Shown here: positions 8,197-16,357 of the stretch, one piece after another
How the letters are laid out: the number at the start of each line of letters is the position of its first letter
How positions within the stretch are numbered: position 1 is the first letter of the stretch
From: Dyella_B acidisoli
GTDB taxonomy: Bacteria; Pseudomonadota; Gammaproteobacteria; Xanthomonadales; Rhodanobacteraceae
NCBI RefSeq assembly: GCF_049532895.1
Contig: NZ_CP064031.1
Location: 3,720,001 to 3,784,000 of the forward strand
Direction: 5' to 3'
Length of the DNA: 64,000 nt
Notes under the pieces: model-generated
Databases searched by the model: none
Seen by the model: the letters and a program-made list of their open reading frames with translations, nothing else
What the model was told of the DNA's origin: nothing
Position numbers and translations under genes: made by a program

Positions 8197-8865
8197 TTGA
8201 GCAATCCACTACAGGATCTGATCGACAGCAATCGCCGCTGGTCGGCAGCGGTAACAGAAGCCGATCCGAAGTTCTTTGAACGGCTCGCCAAGCAGCAATC
8301 GCCTAAGTATCTGTGGATCGGCTGCTCCGATTCGCGCGTACCGGCCACACAGATCGTGGATCTGCCGCCGGGCGAGATCTTCGTGCAGCGCAACGTCGCC
8401 AACGTGGTATCGCATACGGATCTCAACTGCCTCAGCACCATCCAGTTTGCGGTGGACGTGCTGAAAGTGGAGCACATCATCGTGGTCGGTCATTACGGCT
8501 GCGGCGGCGTGCAAGCGGTACTGGACGAACTGCGCCTTGGCCTGGTCGACAACTGGCTGCGCCATGTCGGCGACGTGGCGCACAAACACATCGACAAGCT
8601 GGCAACTGTGGATTCGATGCCACTGCGCAATATGCGCCTGTGCGAGCTCAACGCGATCGAACAGGTGGTCAACGTATGCCAGACCACCATCGTGATGGAT
8701 GCCTGGGATCGCGGTCAGCCGCTTTCCGTACATGCGTGGTGCTACAGCCTCGCCAACGGACATATGCACGACCTGGGCATGCATGTGTCATCGCGCGAAG
8801 CGTTGCGGCCCAGTTACGAACAAGCGTTGGAGCTGTTGATGCACCACGCGAAGGAGCTGCGATGA
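8197..8865 (+). CDS. can: beta-class carbonic anhydrase
   Basis: Interconverts CO2 and bicarbonate. 222 aa, TTG start with GAGGAAAG upstream. All zinc and catalytic residues of the beta class are visible: Cys43-Asp45-Arg47 in GCSDSR, His99 and Cys102 in GHYGCGG. It lies 10 bp after the dehydrogenase gene and overlaps the next gene by 4 bp (ATGA), so it is an integral member of the 2-aminomuconate operon. A plausible reason is handling CO2 released by ACMS decarboxylase in this pathway; that is inference. Confidence 0.95.
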   Translation: MSNPLQDLIDSNRRWSAAVTEADPKFFERLAKQQSPKYLWIGCSDSRVPATQIVDLPPGEIFVQRNVANVVSHTDLNCLSTIQFAVDVLKVEHIIVVGHYGCGGVQAVLDELRLGLVDNWLRHVGDVAHKHIDKLATVDSMPLRNMRLCELNAIEQVVNVCQTTIVMDAWDRGQPLSVHAWCYSLANGHMHDLGMHVSSREALRPSYEQALELLMHHAKELR

Positions 8866-9290
8866 GCAACGTGGTGCGCACAGATGCCGCACCCGCACCC
8901 GTCGGTGCCTATCCGCACGCGCGCCGCGTGGGTGATTTGCTGTTTCTTTCCGGTGTAGGTCCGCGCGAGCCCGGCACCAACGCCATTCCAGGCAACGTCT
9001 ACGACGCCGCGGGAAAGCTGGTCGGCTACGACATCGAACAACAGTGCCGACAGGTGTTCGCCAATGTGCGTGCAGTGCTGGAAGCAAGCGGCGTCCGCTG
9101 GGAGGATCTGGTCGACGTCACCGTGTTCCTCACCGACATGGCACGCGATTTCCCCACGTACAACCGTCTCTATGCCGAATACTTCAAGGGCGTGGATGCC
9201 TGCCGCACCACGCTTGGCATCACCGCGTTGCCAACACCGATTGCCATCGAGTTGAAGTGCGTGGCCGCGTTGCCGGCTTCATCGCGCTGA
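8862..9290 (+). CDS. RidA/YjgF-family protein, probable 2-aminomuconate deaminase
   Basis: A 142-aa RidA-fold protein beginning at an ATG overlapping the carbonic anhydrase stop. Signature parts are APAPVGAYPHARRVGDLLFLSG near the start and LVDVTVFLTDMARDFPTYNRLY in the middle (family pattern VKVTVFLTDMxDF). Its length and the company of a muconic semialdehyde dehydrogenase match 2-aminomuconate deaminase (NbaF/AmnD type), which releases ammonia to give 4-oxalocrotonate. A general imine deaminase (RidA) is the alternative, less likely given the operon. Confidence 0.8.
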   Translation: MSNVVRTDAAPAPVGAYPHARRVGDLLFLSGVGPREPGTNAIPGNVYDAAGKLVGYDIEQQCRQVFANVRAVLEASGVRWEDLVDVTVFLTDMARDFPTYNRLYAEYFKGVDACRTTLGITALPTPIAIELKCVAALPASSR

Positions 9291-9292
9291 CA

Positions 9293-9322
9293 CAAAAAAC
9301 CCGGAGGCCTTCGCCACCGGGT
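9293..9322 (-). terminator. Rho-independent terminator between convergent genes
   Basis: Stem ACCCGG (9299-9304) with CCGGGT (9317-9322) and an A run 9293-9298 that reads as T6 on the minus strand. It should end the minus-strand gene at 9349-9573, and may also slow transcription arriving from the plus-strand operon. Confidence 0.75.
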
Positions 9323-9348
9323 CTTTGCATCCGAACTGGATGAGTGAA

Positions 9349-9573
9349 TTACTTGCCAGCGGCCGTGCTGCTGGAAGCCGGTGCTGCTTCGGTGCTGCTG
9401 GCCTTCTTCGTCGACTTGTGGCTCTTGTGAGTCGAGGACTTGTGGGCGTGCTTGGCGGGCGCAGCCGAGGTCGACGCGGGTGCCGGAGCAGCCGACGTGT
9501 CCTGAGCCAGCACCGAACCGGAAAGAGCGACACCTGCCACAAGCAGGGAAGCGATCGCAAGTTTACGCATCAT
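9349..9573 (-). CDS. small secreted Ala/Ser/Lys/His-rich protein
   Basis: 74 aa from the ATG at 9573, chosen because GAGG sits 9 nt upstream (ATGs at 9579 and 9570 and a GTG at 9603 are alternatives). An N-terminal signal peptide (MMRKLAIASLLVAGVALSGS, cut near VLAQ) is followed by a low-complexity mature part built of Ala, Pro, Ser, Lys, Thr and His, including KHAHKSSTHKSHKSTKKASS. The composition recalls acid-shock (Asr-like) and other cationic periplasmic proteins, but no homology is claimed. It is a single gene with its own terminator. Confidence 0.6.
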   Translation of the reverse strand: MMRKLAIASLLVAGVALSGSVLAQDTSAAPAPASTSAAPAKHAHKSSTHKSHKSTKKASSTEAAPASSSTAAGK

Positions 9574-9766
9574 GATCATGAGCCTCGAGATTTTGGTCGC
9601 CACGGACCCGGCCGGAACCCGGCTATCGCGGGCGGCGTGACGGCCCTAACAATGCATCCACCTCGGCATACCGAAACTGAACGGCGGTTGGAAAATGTCG
9701 ATGCCGCGGGTAGCCATTTAAACAAACACCCAAATCCGCTGACATCCCATTGGCATGCCTACAGGT

Positions 9767-10546
9767 TCAGGCAAGACAGCAACGCAACAGCTCAAGAATG
9801 GTGGCCTGCACCTGTTTTGCCTTGGCCTCATCCCAGGCGAAGCTTTCCTCGTCCATGTATTGGTACTGCGCCAGCTCAAGCTGCACGGCCTGGACGCCGT
9901 CAGCCGGATGCCCGTAGTGGCGGGTGATGTGGCCGCCCTTGAAGCGTCCATTGACGACGAAGTCGTAGCGATTCTGGGCTTCCAGGACGTTGGTGAGGCT
10001 CCATTGCAGATCGGGACCACAGCTCGTGCTGTCGGCCGTGCCCAGGTTGAAATCCGGCAGCCGGCCCTCGAACAGCATGGGAACCCGGCTGCGAATGGAA
10101 TGGCCGTCCCACAATACCGCCCTACCGTGCTCTGCTTTCAGTCGCGCAAGCTCGCCGGCAAGCGCCTGGTGATAGGGACGCCACCAGGTGTCGACACGCT
10201 GGTGGATTTCGTCTGCGTCCGGCTCCTGCCCCTCCAGGTAAAGCGGCTCGCCATCGAAACCAATGGTCGGCAGCAGACCTGTTTCACGGCGCCCCGGATA
10301 CAGGGCATGGCCGTCCGCAGGACGATTCAGATCGACTACGTAGCGCGAAGCAACCGGCCTGATCATGCTGGCCCCAAGTGCTCGCGCCAGAGGTTCATAC
10401 AGCCGGGCGACGTGCCAGTCCGTATCGGGGACGCGGTGCGCGCGGGGCTGCAGCCGTGGGATCAAATCGCTAGGAAGATGGGTGCCGTCGTGCGGCAGGC
10501 TGATCAGCAGCGGCACATGGCCGCGGGTAAGGGTGAATGTATCCAT
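9767..10546 (-). CDS. hutG: N-formylglutamate deformylase
   Basis: 259 aa. Hydrolyses N-formyl-L-glutamate to formate and glutamate, the last step of one histidine degradation route. Family features are SLPHDGTHLP near residue 16, the VVDLNRP motif (about 89-95), and WDGHSIRSRVPMLFEGRLPDFN (roughly 145-166), shown here in shortened form as WDGHSIRS and LPDFNLGT, and FKGGHITRHYG. No other hut genes lie nearby. Glutathione reductase follows 24 bp upstream on the same strand, so the two may share a transcript. Confidence 0.92.
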   Translation of the reverse strand: MDTFTLTRGHVPLLISLPHDGTHLPSDLIPRLQPRAHRVPDTDWHVARLYEPLARALGASMIRPVASRYVVDLNRPADGHALYPGRRETGLLPTIGFDGEPLYLEGQEPDADEIHQRVDTWWRPYHQALAGELARLKAEHGRAVLWDGHSIRSRVPMLFEGRLPDFNLGTADSTSCGPDLQWSLTNVLEAQNRYDFVVNGRFKGGHITRHYGHPADGVQAVQLELAQYQYMDEESFAWDEAKAKQVQATILELLRCCLA

Positions 10547-10570
10547 TCGCCCAGTTTGACCCGTCCACGC

Positions 10571-11917
10571 TCAGTGCAGCAACAGCAGCTCCTCCGCCGC
10601 GGTGGGATGGATCGCGATCGCCGCCTTCAGGTCACGCCAATACAGCCCCTTCTGCATCGCCACCGCGAAGCCCTGCAGCAATTCGTCACTGCCCGGCCCC
10701 AGCACATGGATGCCGACAACCTTGCGCTCCTCACCGACGGTCACCACCTTCACCACACTTTGCTCCGACCGACCGGCCACCATCCACAACAAGGGGGTAT
10801 AGCGGCCGGTATGCACATTCACCGCATTACCGTAACGCGCATGTGCCTGCTGTTCGGTAAGGCCAACGGCACCCAGCGGTGGCTCGGAAAACACCACACT
10901 GGGAATGACACTGTCGTCGAACCTTGCACCAGCGTGACCGCCAATCAATCGATCGGCCAGCGCACGCCCCGCCGCCACGGCGACCGGTGTGAGCGCCCTG
11001 CGATCGGTGACGTCGCCCACTGCATAGATGCCGGACACGTTGGTGTTCTGATATGCATCCACCAGTACATGACCACGTTCGTCGCATTCCACACCAAGTT
11101 CTTCCAGGCCGAGGTTGCCGCTGTTGGGCACACGCCCCAACGCCCATAGCACCGCATCGTAGACGCCATGCTCGGCGCCATCGAGCGCTTCCAATGTCAC
11201 CTTGCCCAATTGGCCACGCGCCGATTTGATTCGCGTATTGCGCACGATGCGAATTCCATGTGCCTGCATCTGTACGGCCAATGCTTCGACCAATTCAAGA
11301 TCAAAGCCCGTCAGCAGCTTCTCACGCACCAGCAAATCCACCTGGCAGCCAAGTCCGCGCAGCACACAGCCAAATTCCACCGCTACGTAGCCGCCGCCGA
11401 CCACCGCAATGCGTTGGGGTGGCGCATCGAGTTCGAAGATCTGGTCGGACACGATACCCAGTTCGAAACCGGGAATATCGAGCCGATTCGGCCGGGCACC
11501 TGTCGCAATCACGATATGCGGCGCGCTTGCTTGCGTCCCCTTAGGCGTGACCACTGTGTCGTTTGAAACCAGCCGCACCGATTCGTCGATCACGTGGATG
11601 CCGGCCAGGTCCAACCGCTTCGCATAGCGATCGCGGATGCCAGCGATGTATTGGTCGCGCAAGTTGCGAAAGCGCGCCCAATCCAAGCGCAAGGGTCCGG
11701 AATCGAACCCAATTTCCTGACCCAACTGATGCATGTCGGCAATCTGCGCCGCGAACCACATCGCCTTCTTCGGCACGCAACCGCGATTCACGCAGGTGCC
11801 GCCAAGTGGATCAGGCTCGAATAACGCAACCCGCGCACCCAATCGCGCCGCGTGCTGTGCAGCACTCAAACCACCGGATCCTGCTCCCACAACGATCAGA
11901 TCGAAGCGTTCGCTCAT
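10571..11917 (-). CDS. gor: glutathione-disulfide reductase
   Basis: FAD- and NADPH-dependent disulfide oxidoreductase, 448 aa. The FAD-binding GAGSGGLSAA motif opens the protein, the redox pair is Cys42/Cys47 in GGTCVNRGCVPKK, the nucleotide-binding GGGYVAVEFG lies mid-protein, and the C-terminal catalytic His437-Glu442 pair is in HPTAAEE. The VNRGCVPKK and HPTAAEE forms favour glutathione reductase over dihydrolipoamide or mercuric reductases. It sits upstream of hutG. Confidence 0.92.
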   Translation of the reverse strand: MSERFDLIVVGAGSGGLSAAQHAARLGARVALFEPDPLGGTCVNRGCVPKKAMWFAAQIADMHQLGQEIGFDSGPLRLDWARFRNLRDQYIAGIRDRYAKRLDLAGIHVIDESVRLVSNDTVVTPKGTQASAPHIVIATGARPNRLDIPGFELGIVSDQIFELDAPPQRIAVVGGGYVAVEFGCVLRGLGCQVDLLVREKLLTGFDLELVEALAVQMQAHGIRIVRNTRIKSARGQLGKVTLEALDGAEHGVYDAVLWALGRVPNSGNLGLEELGVECDERGHVLVDAYQNTNVSGIYAVGDVTDRRALTPVAVAAGRALADRLIGGHAGARFDDSVIPSVVFSEPPLGAVGLTEQQAHARYGNAVNVHTGRYTPLLWMVAGRSEQSVVKVVTVGEERKVVGIHVLGPGSDELLQGFAVAMQKGLYWRDLKAAIAIHPTAAEELLLLH

Positions 11918-12008
11918 GCATCCTCCTGCTGTTTTTTTCCGACGTCGTTCCGGAGGAATGACGACTCACTTCAGATAAGGTTTCAGGCAACGTGCGCAAT
12001 GAACACGT

Positions 12009-13268
12009 TTAGAGACCAAAGCGTGCTGGCGCATAAGGCGCCGGATCAATCATCGGCGTCGTACCATTGATTTGCGCAGCAACCAATTCACCGGTCGCCG
12101 CCGACATGCTGACTCCGAGCATGCCGTGACCTGTAGCCAAGTGCAGATTCGACCAGCGCGTGCTCGGGCCGATGATCGGTATTTCGTCCACACTCATCGG
12201 GCGCCAGCCCCACCATTCCTCCTGCAGTTGCGGGCCTTCTGGCTCACGCAGTCCTTCCGCAGCGCCTCGGCGCAGCGCATCCATCCGCCCGCGATTAAGC
12301 CCTTCCGCATAACCGGAGAATTCCATGGTGCTACCCAGGCGAAACCCGCTGTCCCAGGTAGTGACGCACACCTTGGCTTCGCGCAGCACCATCGCATGCC
12401 GCGGCGCCAGCTGCGGTCGCGTATACGTCAGCGAATAGCCCTTGCCGGGCTGCATGGGCAGACGCAAGCCAAGCCGTTTGCCGAGCAGTGGCGACCAGGC
12501 GCCCAGCGCCATCACCAAGCAATCGCCAGTGAAATCGCCACGCGATGTACTGACGCCTACGATGCGTTTTCCATCGGTCGCAAACTGTTCGATCTTCGCG
12601 CCGGTCTCGATCATCCCGCCTTGCTCGCTTACTCGTCGCGCCAGTTCGGCGACGTAGCGATCTGGCCGCAAACGCGCATCTTCCGGGTGAAACAAGCCCC
12701 CATGCACACCCGGTTTCAGCGCTGGCTCCATCGCTTCCACTTCGTCGCCGCGCAAGCGTTGCACGGGAACACCCATGCGATCGAGCAACTGCGCATGATG
12801 GTGCTCGTCATCGGCCATCTGTGCGCTGCTGCGATAGACGTAGAGCAGACCTTCTTCCACAAACTCGCAGTCCAGCCGGTCGTTGCGGATCAACTCGGCA
12901 ATCAGACCGCGTGAACGATGCAGAATCGCCGCCCGCGCCTGCGCAGCATGCTCGAAATCACGCCAAGTACAGTGCCGAGCAAAGCCGAGCAACCAGCGAA
13001 GGCGTGGACCATCGAACCGCGGGTTGAGATAAAGCGGCGCGTCTGCGCGAAGCATTGAACGCAACGCCACACCCAGTGTGCCTGGCATGGACAAAGGTGC
13101 CGCATGGCTAGGTGTGATGGTGCCGCAGTTGCCGTGCGAGCTGCCGCATCCGGGCGTCCCCTGCTCCAGCACACGCACCCGTGCGCCCCCCTTGAGCAGA
13201 TGCAGTGCACACGAAAGGCCGATGACACCACCACCGAGAATCAATACGTCGCTACGGGAAGGATTCAT
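12009..13268 (-). CDS. FAD-dependent D-amino-acid dehydrogenase/oxidase-like protein
   Basis: About 419 aa from the ATG at 13268; a longer ORF to 13349 adds a leader without family resemblance. The FAD motif LILGGGVIGLSCALHLL (about 7-23) is followed by SSHGNCGTITPSHAAPLSMP, typical of DadA-like enzymes that oxidise D-amino acids and pass electrons to the respiratory chain. The C-terminal GHGMLGVSMSAATGELVA is the family FAD-closing motif. No racemase or transporter is adjacent, so the substrate is open; D-hydroxyproline dehydrogenases have the same look. Confidence 0.8.
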   Translation of the reverse strand: MNPSRSDVLILGGGVIGLSCALHLLKGGARVRVLEQGTPGCGSSHGNCGTITPSHAAPLSMPGTLGVALRSMLRADAPLYLNPRFDGPRLRWLLGFARHCTWRDFEHAAQARAAILHRSRGLIAELIRNDRLDCEFVEEGLLYVYRSSAQMADDEHHHAQLLDRMGVPVQRLRGDEVEAMEPALKPGVHGGLFHPEDARLRPDRYVAELARRVSEQGGMIETGAKIEQFATDGKRIVGVSTSRGDFTGDCLVMALGAWSPLLGKRLGLRLPMQPGKGYSLTYTRPQLAPRHAMVLREAKVCVTTWDSGFRLGSTMEFSGYAEGLNRGRMDALRRGAAEGLREPEGPQLQEEWWGWRPMSVDEIPIIGPSTRWSNLHLATGHGMLGVSMSAATGELVAAQINGTTPMIDPAPYAPARFGL

Positions 13269-13458
13269 CGGACCATTGTAGCGGCCAGCCAGTCGAACTA
13301 TGGATGGCCTTCCGCGAAACCAGCTCAATTGGTGCTTGATTTGCGTCACTCAAGACGGATCAGGGTGGCCATGCTCGACCTTGACGAACAAGGTACTTGC
13401 GCGCGGCCGAACTTCGTCGCAGGCTGGTACTGCATCCACGACATCGCCCCCCACACCG

Positions 13459-14805
13459 ATGCGACTGAAGATAGTGATGTGCCTGCTGTGCACGACCGTG
13501 CTGGTGGCTCCACTCAGCGCGCGTGAGCAACTGTCTCCCCCTTCCACCACCGAGCTGCTGACCCGCTTCGGCACTGCGCCCAACGGCCTTGCTCGCTACG
13601 AGTACCTTACCTCGGTGATGCCTCTGCTTACGGGTGAAGATAAATCGTTCGCAAAACAGCTGCTGGCAACGGTGGACAGCGAACTGGGTTTGTACAACGA
13701 GGCCGTGATGGCCTTCCCATTCGACAACCGCGTCGCGCCGCCCAAATCCACGCCGCTACCACAACCCGATCAGTGGCAAGCCGTCGATGCGGCGGACGCG
13801 ATAACCAAGCTCGTCGCCAAACACCGCATCGTGATGGTGAACGAATCGCATCATGATGCGCACACGCGCGAACTGACCTTGGCCCTGCTACCGCGACTGC
13901 GCGCGCTCGGCTTCCAATACTTTGCGGTGGAAGCACTCAGCCCTAAAGACACTGACTTGATGCGCCGCGGCTACGTAACCGAAACCTCCGGCAGCGAATA
14001 CGTGCTTGAGCCGCTGTATGGCGAGATCGTGCGCCAGGCCATCCGGCTGGGTTACACCATCGTCGCGTACGATCCCGAAGACGCCGCCTCCGAAAACCGC
14101 GATGGCGAAGAAGCGCTCACGCTCAAGAAGAAAGTGTTCGACAAGGACAGCCAGGCCAAATTGTTCGTGCACGCAGGCTATGCCCATATCGACAAGGCGG
14201 GGGGCAACCTGGGCAGCGGCGTTCAACCGATGGCGATGCAACTCAAACGATTGGTCGGCGAGGACCCGCTAAGCGTCGATCAAACCCAGTTTCATGACGT
14301 TGCCGTTGGCGGCCTGGATTTTGGTTTCTACAACACCGTAGCAAGCCATTTCCCTGCACAAGAACCTTATGTACTGCGCGCGCGGAGCGATGGCACGATC
14401 TGGAGCTCCAATCCGCAGCAGCATGACGTCACCGTCGTACTACCGCCCGCGTCGGACAGCGATCTCGACGTGAACGGCATCGTGCACAGCGACGTGTTGC
14501 GCCGCGAAGTCATCTTGCCGCGCCCGCCGTTCGACCTCGATCGTCGGCCACCGTGGCTGACCCTGGGTGGCGCTCGCGTGGCCTACCCGATCAGCACGGA
14601 CCTTTGCGACAGCCAGATACCTTGCGTGATCGACGCCCACTATCCCAACGAACCCGACGGTGCCACGCCGGCCGATCGTTACACTTTTCTCCACAAGCAC
14701 TCGCACAACAATCTTTATCTATTCCCCGGTCATTACCGGCTGCGTGCCTGGGATGCCACGGGCAAGACCCTGCATCAGCAGGATATCGACGTACCGCTGC
14801 GCTGA
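13459..14805 (+). CDS. secreted protein with a ChaN/erythromycin-esterase-like fold, unknown function
   Basis: 448 aa from the ATG at 13459, which gives a signal peptide (MRLKIVMCLLCTTVLVAPLS, cut near SARE). The core opens with RIVMVNESHHDAHTRELTL and LGFQYFAVEAL, then VRQAIRLGYTIVAYDPED and KLFVHAGYAHIDK. The repeated pattern of short beta strands with E/H/D clusters resembles the ChaN/Tiki and EreA families, which share a fold; I infer a metal- or haem-dependent hydrolase-like domain. The last 110 residues (after about 340) form a separate beta-rich part. It is divergent from the D-amino-acid dehydrogenase gene and no operon partner is obvious. Confidence 0.6.
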   Translation: MRLKIVMCLLCTTVLVAPLSAREQLSPPSTTELLTRFGTAPNGLARYEYLTSVMPLLTGEDKSFAKQLLATVDSELGLYNEAVMAFPFDNRVAPPKSTPLPQPDQWQAVDAADAITKLVAKHRIVMVNESHHDAHTRELTLALLPRLRALGFQYFAVEALSPKDTDLMRRGYVTETSGSEYVLEPLYGEIVRQAIRLGYTIVAYDPEDAASENRDGEEALTLKKKVFDKDSQAKLFVHAGYAHIDKAGGNLGSGVQPMAMQLKRLVGEDPLSVDQTQFHDVAVGGLDFGFYNTVASHFPAQEPYVLRARSDGTIWSSNPQQHDVTVVLPPASDSDLDVNGIVHSDVLRREVILPRPPFDLDRRPPWLTLGGARVAYPISTDLCDSQIPCVIDAHYPNEPDGATPADRYTFLHKHSHNNLYLFPGHYRLRAWDATGKTLHQQDIDVPLR

Positions 14806-14814
14806 GATATTGAA
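14796..14814. repeat. partial copy of the 5726-5871 element end
   Basis: GCTGCGCTGAGATATTGAAC matches the complement of bases 5732-5751 with one difference. It overlaps the stop codon of the preceding gene. No second arm is visible nearby, so this is a fragment or a shared short motif. Confidence 0.4.
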
Positions 14815-14981
14815 CAAGCCCTGGTGATTGTGGCTCTCTGCTGCTCTTTTGCCGCTCTGCGCGCACGAGTAGCTTTCCTGGCAAGACGTCCCGCGACCCA
14901 ACGGCAATGTGCAGTTTCTGCGCAGGCGCGGGAGCGTCCTTGATCCCCCGGCTCGTCGAGCCGCAAACAAAGGAGCTCACC

Positions 14982-15482
14982 ATGATTGATTCCCGCAACG
15001 CATGGCGGCGTCGCATCGGCGGCATGACGTTGGCCGCCCTGCTTGCCAGCGCCGCCCTGGCACAAAGCCCGGATGCACCGCCGGCAGGTTTTGAAAACGG
15101 CCCGGATATGCCGCATAGCGGTTTTCCGCCGCCGCCCGATGGCGCCAGAAACCGCGAACAAGGCATCGTGCTGCTCAAAGTGCTGGTGGGGGCCGACGGA
15201 ACTGCACGCAAAGTCGAAGTCGACCCGGATAACAAAGCCTCACCCGAATTGACCAAGGCGGCCAGCGATGCTGCCCTGAAATGGCATTACCTGAAGCAGG
15301 AGAACGCCAAGTCGGCCGACGCGTGGGTGAAAGTACCGGTGCGTTACAGCCTCTCGCTGCTGCCGCCACACCCGCCCGGACCGCCACATGGCGGAGAGAT
15401 GCCGCCACCCCCACCGCCGGGCAGCCCGATGCCGCCCCCGCCGGCTGCGCAACCTACGCAATCAAGCTCCTCCAGTTCCTGA
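14982..15482 (+). CDS. secreted TonB C-terminal-domain protein with a proline-rich tail
   Basis: 166 aa from the ATG at 14982, which has AAGGAG 6 bp upstream. A signal peptide with a cut near ASAALAQ (about 28) is followed by a TonB_C-type domain at about 60-125: GIVLLKVLVGADGTARKVEV, then AASDAALKWHY and VKVPVRYSL. In classic TonB the proline-rich spacer comes before this domain; here it comes after (PPHPPGPPHGG..., MPPPPPPGSPMPPPP) and the protein ends in a Ser run. There is no N-terminal membrane anchor beyond the signal. It may be a periplasmic TonB-box-like partner or an unrelated use of the domain. Confidence 0.7.
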   Translation: MIDSRNAWRRRIGGMTLAALLASAALAQSPDAPPAGFENGPDMPHSGFPPPPDGARNREQGIVLLKVLVGADGTARKVEVDPDNKASPELTKAASDAALKWHYLKQENAKSADAWVKVPVRYSLSLLPPHPPGPPHGGEMPPPPPPGSPMPPPPAAQPTQSSSSSS

Positions 15483-15514
15483 GAACTTCCAGGCAAGCCA
15501 TTGATTTGCTATAA

Positions 15515-15543
15515 CCTCGGCGCAAACACGCCGAGGTTTTTTC
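15515..15543 (+). promoter_or_regulatory. terminator-like hairpin abutting the NlpC/P60 start codon
   Basis: A perfect 8-bp GC-rich stem (15515-15522 CCTCGGCG with 15529-15536 CGCCGAGG, 6-nt loop) is followed by T6 (15537-15542), the form of an intrinsic terminator. The next gene's ATG is at 15546, and the only ribosome site, GAGG at 15533-15536, is inside the stem. It could end the TonB_C transcript, or act as an attenuator or translational switch for the lipoprotein. Confidence 0.7.
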
Positions 15544-15545
15544 TT

Positions 15546-16115
15546 ATGGGTTTGGCCGGCGCCGGTGATCCCGACAAACATCGATCGTTCGCCCGTGCGC
15601 TGCGCCTCGGCGCACTCGTAGGCACGCTGCTGTTGCTCGCCGCTTGCGCCAGCTCTCCCCGTCGCGAAGCCACCTACAAACCATCACGCTCTGCACTCGC
15701 CGACGAGCCGGCCCGCGCACCGGAAAACGCCATCGGCACCGCCAACGACGTCCTGTTCCGCGCGATGGCCCTGGTCGGCACACCCTACCGCTGGGGTGGT
15801 AATACGCCCACCGGCGGCTTCGACTGCAGTGGATTGGTCGAATACATCTATCGCAACGCCGCCAACATCATGTTGCCGCACAGTTCGCGCGACATGGCCT
15901 CGATGGATGGGGTCAAGGTCAAGCACATGGACGATCTGGAGAGCGGTGACCTGGTGTTCTTCGGCAGCGGCGGCGGCATCAACCACGTCGGTGTGTACGT
16001 GGGCAAAGGCCGCTTCGTGCATGCGCCCAACAGTGGTGGCACCGTGCGGCTCGACGATATCGATGGGCCGTATTGGCGCGATCACTTCGCGTATGGGAAG
16101 CGGTTGCTGGATTGA
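15546..16115 (+). CDS. NlpC/P60 family peptidoglycan endopeptidase, lipoprotein
   Basis: 189 aa. Lipoprotein signal with lipobox LLAAC (Cys34). The NlpC/P60 domain fills about 75-185: catalytic Cys94 in GGFDCSGLVEY, His147 in INHVGVYVG, and third residue His159 in FVHAPNSGG. Such enzymes cut murein peptide cross-links or stem peptides in the periplasm (Spr/MepS, NlpC type). The start ATG lies only 3 nt after a terminator-like hairpin; a signal peptide downstream of it supports this start, since later ATGs would remove it. Confidence 0.88.
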   Translation: MGLAGAGDPDKHRSFARALRLGALVGTLLLLAACASSPRREATYKPSRSALADEPARAPENAIGTANDVLFRAMALVGTPYRWGGNTPTGGFDCSGLVEYIYRNAANIMLPHSSRDMASMDGVKVKHMDDLESGDLVFFGSGGGINHVGVYVGKGRFVHAPNSGGTVRLDDIDGPYWRDHFAYGKRLLD

Positions 16116-16157
16116 CTCTCTCCACAACTCACCTATCCACATAAAGAAACCTCAGAT

Positions 16158-16248
16158 TCATCGTCCCGGCGAAAGCCGGGACCCAGTGTCTTTATGCGTG
16201 GAAGAGCGAAAGTCGCTGGGTCCCGGCTTTCGCCGGGACGACGATGAG
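16158..16248. repeat. REP-like inverted pair, TCCCGGCGAAAGCCGGGA family
   Basis: Two arms, 16158-16186 and 16216-16248, are each palindromic (TCCCGGCGAAAGCCGGGA core) and are also inverted copies of one another around a 29-nt spacer. Related single units are at 61069-61096 and, with altered bases, at 54671-54777. The phrase AAACCTCAG precedes both the 16158 and 61069 copies. Confidence 0.75.
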
Positions 16249-16327
16249 GCGAGATTGCCCAACTCACCCGATGAATAGTCTTCGGCGAAAGCAAAAGCCA
16301 CTTATCTTCACGAAAATTATATTGCGC

Positions 16328-16342
16328 ACAATTAAATTTGAT
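16328..16342. promoter_or_regulatory. possible OhrR operator
   Basis: The A+T-rich imperfect palindrome ACAATTAAATTTGAT stands out 16-30 nt upstream of the ohrR ATG in an otherwise GC-rich region. OhrR proteins bind such AATT/AAATT palindromes over their own promoters. Resemblance only. Confidence 0.4.
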
Positions 16343-16357
16343 GCTACTGTTTTCGCC

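Noticed and set aside
5886..9290. Complete kynurenine pathway cluster
   Set aside because: Only the later steps are present; upstream lies asnS and downstream hutG, so dioxygenase and decarboxylase genes must be elsewhere or absent.
9755..11149. 464-codon open frame on the plus strand
   Set aside because: Antisense to hutG and gor, both well supported.
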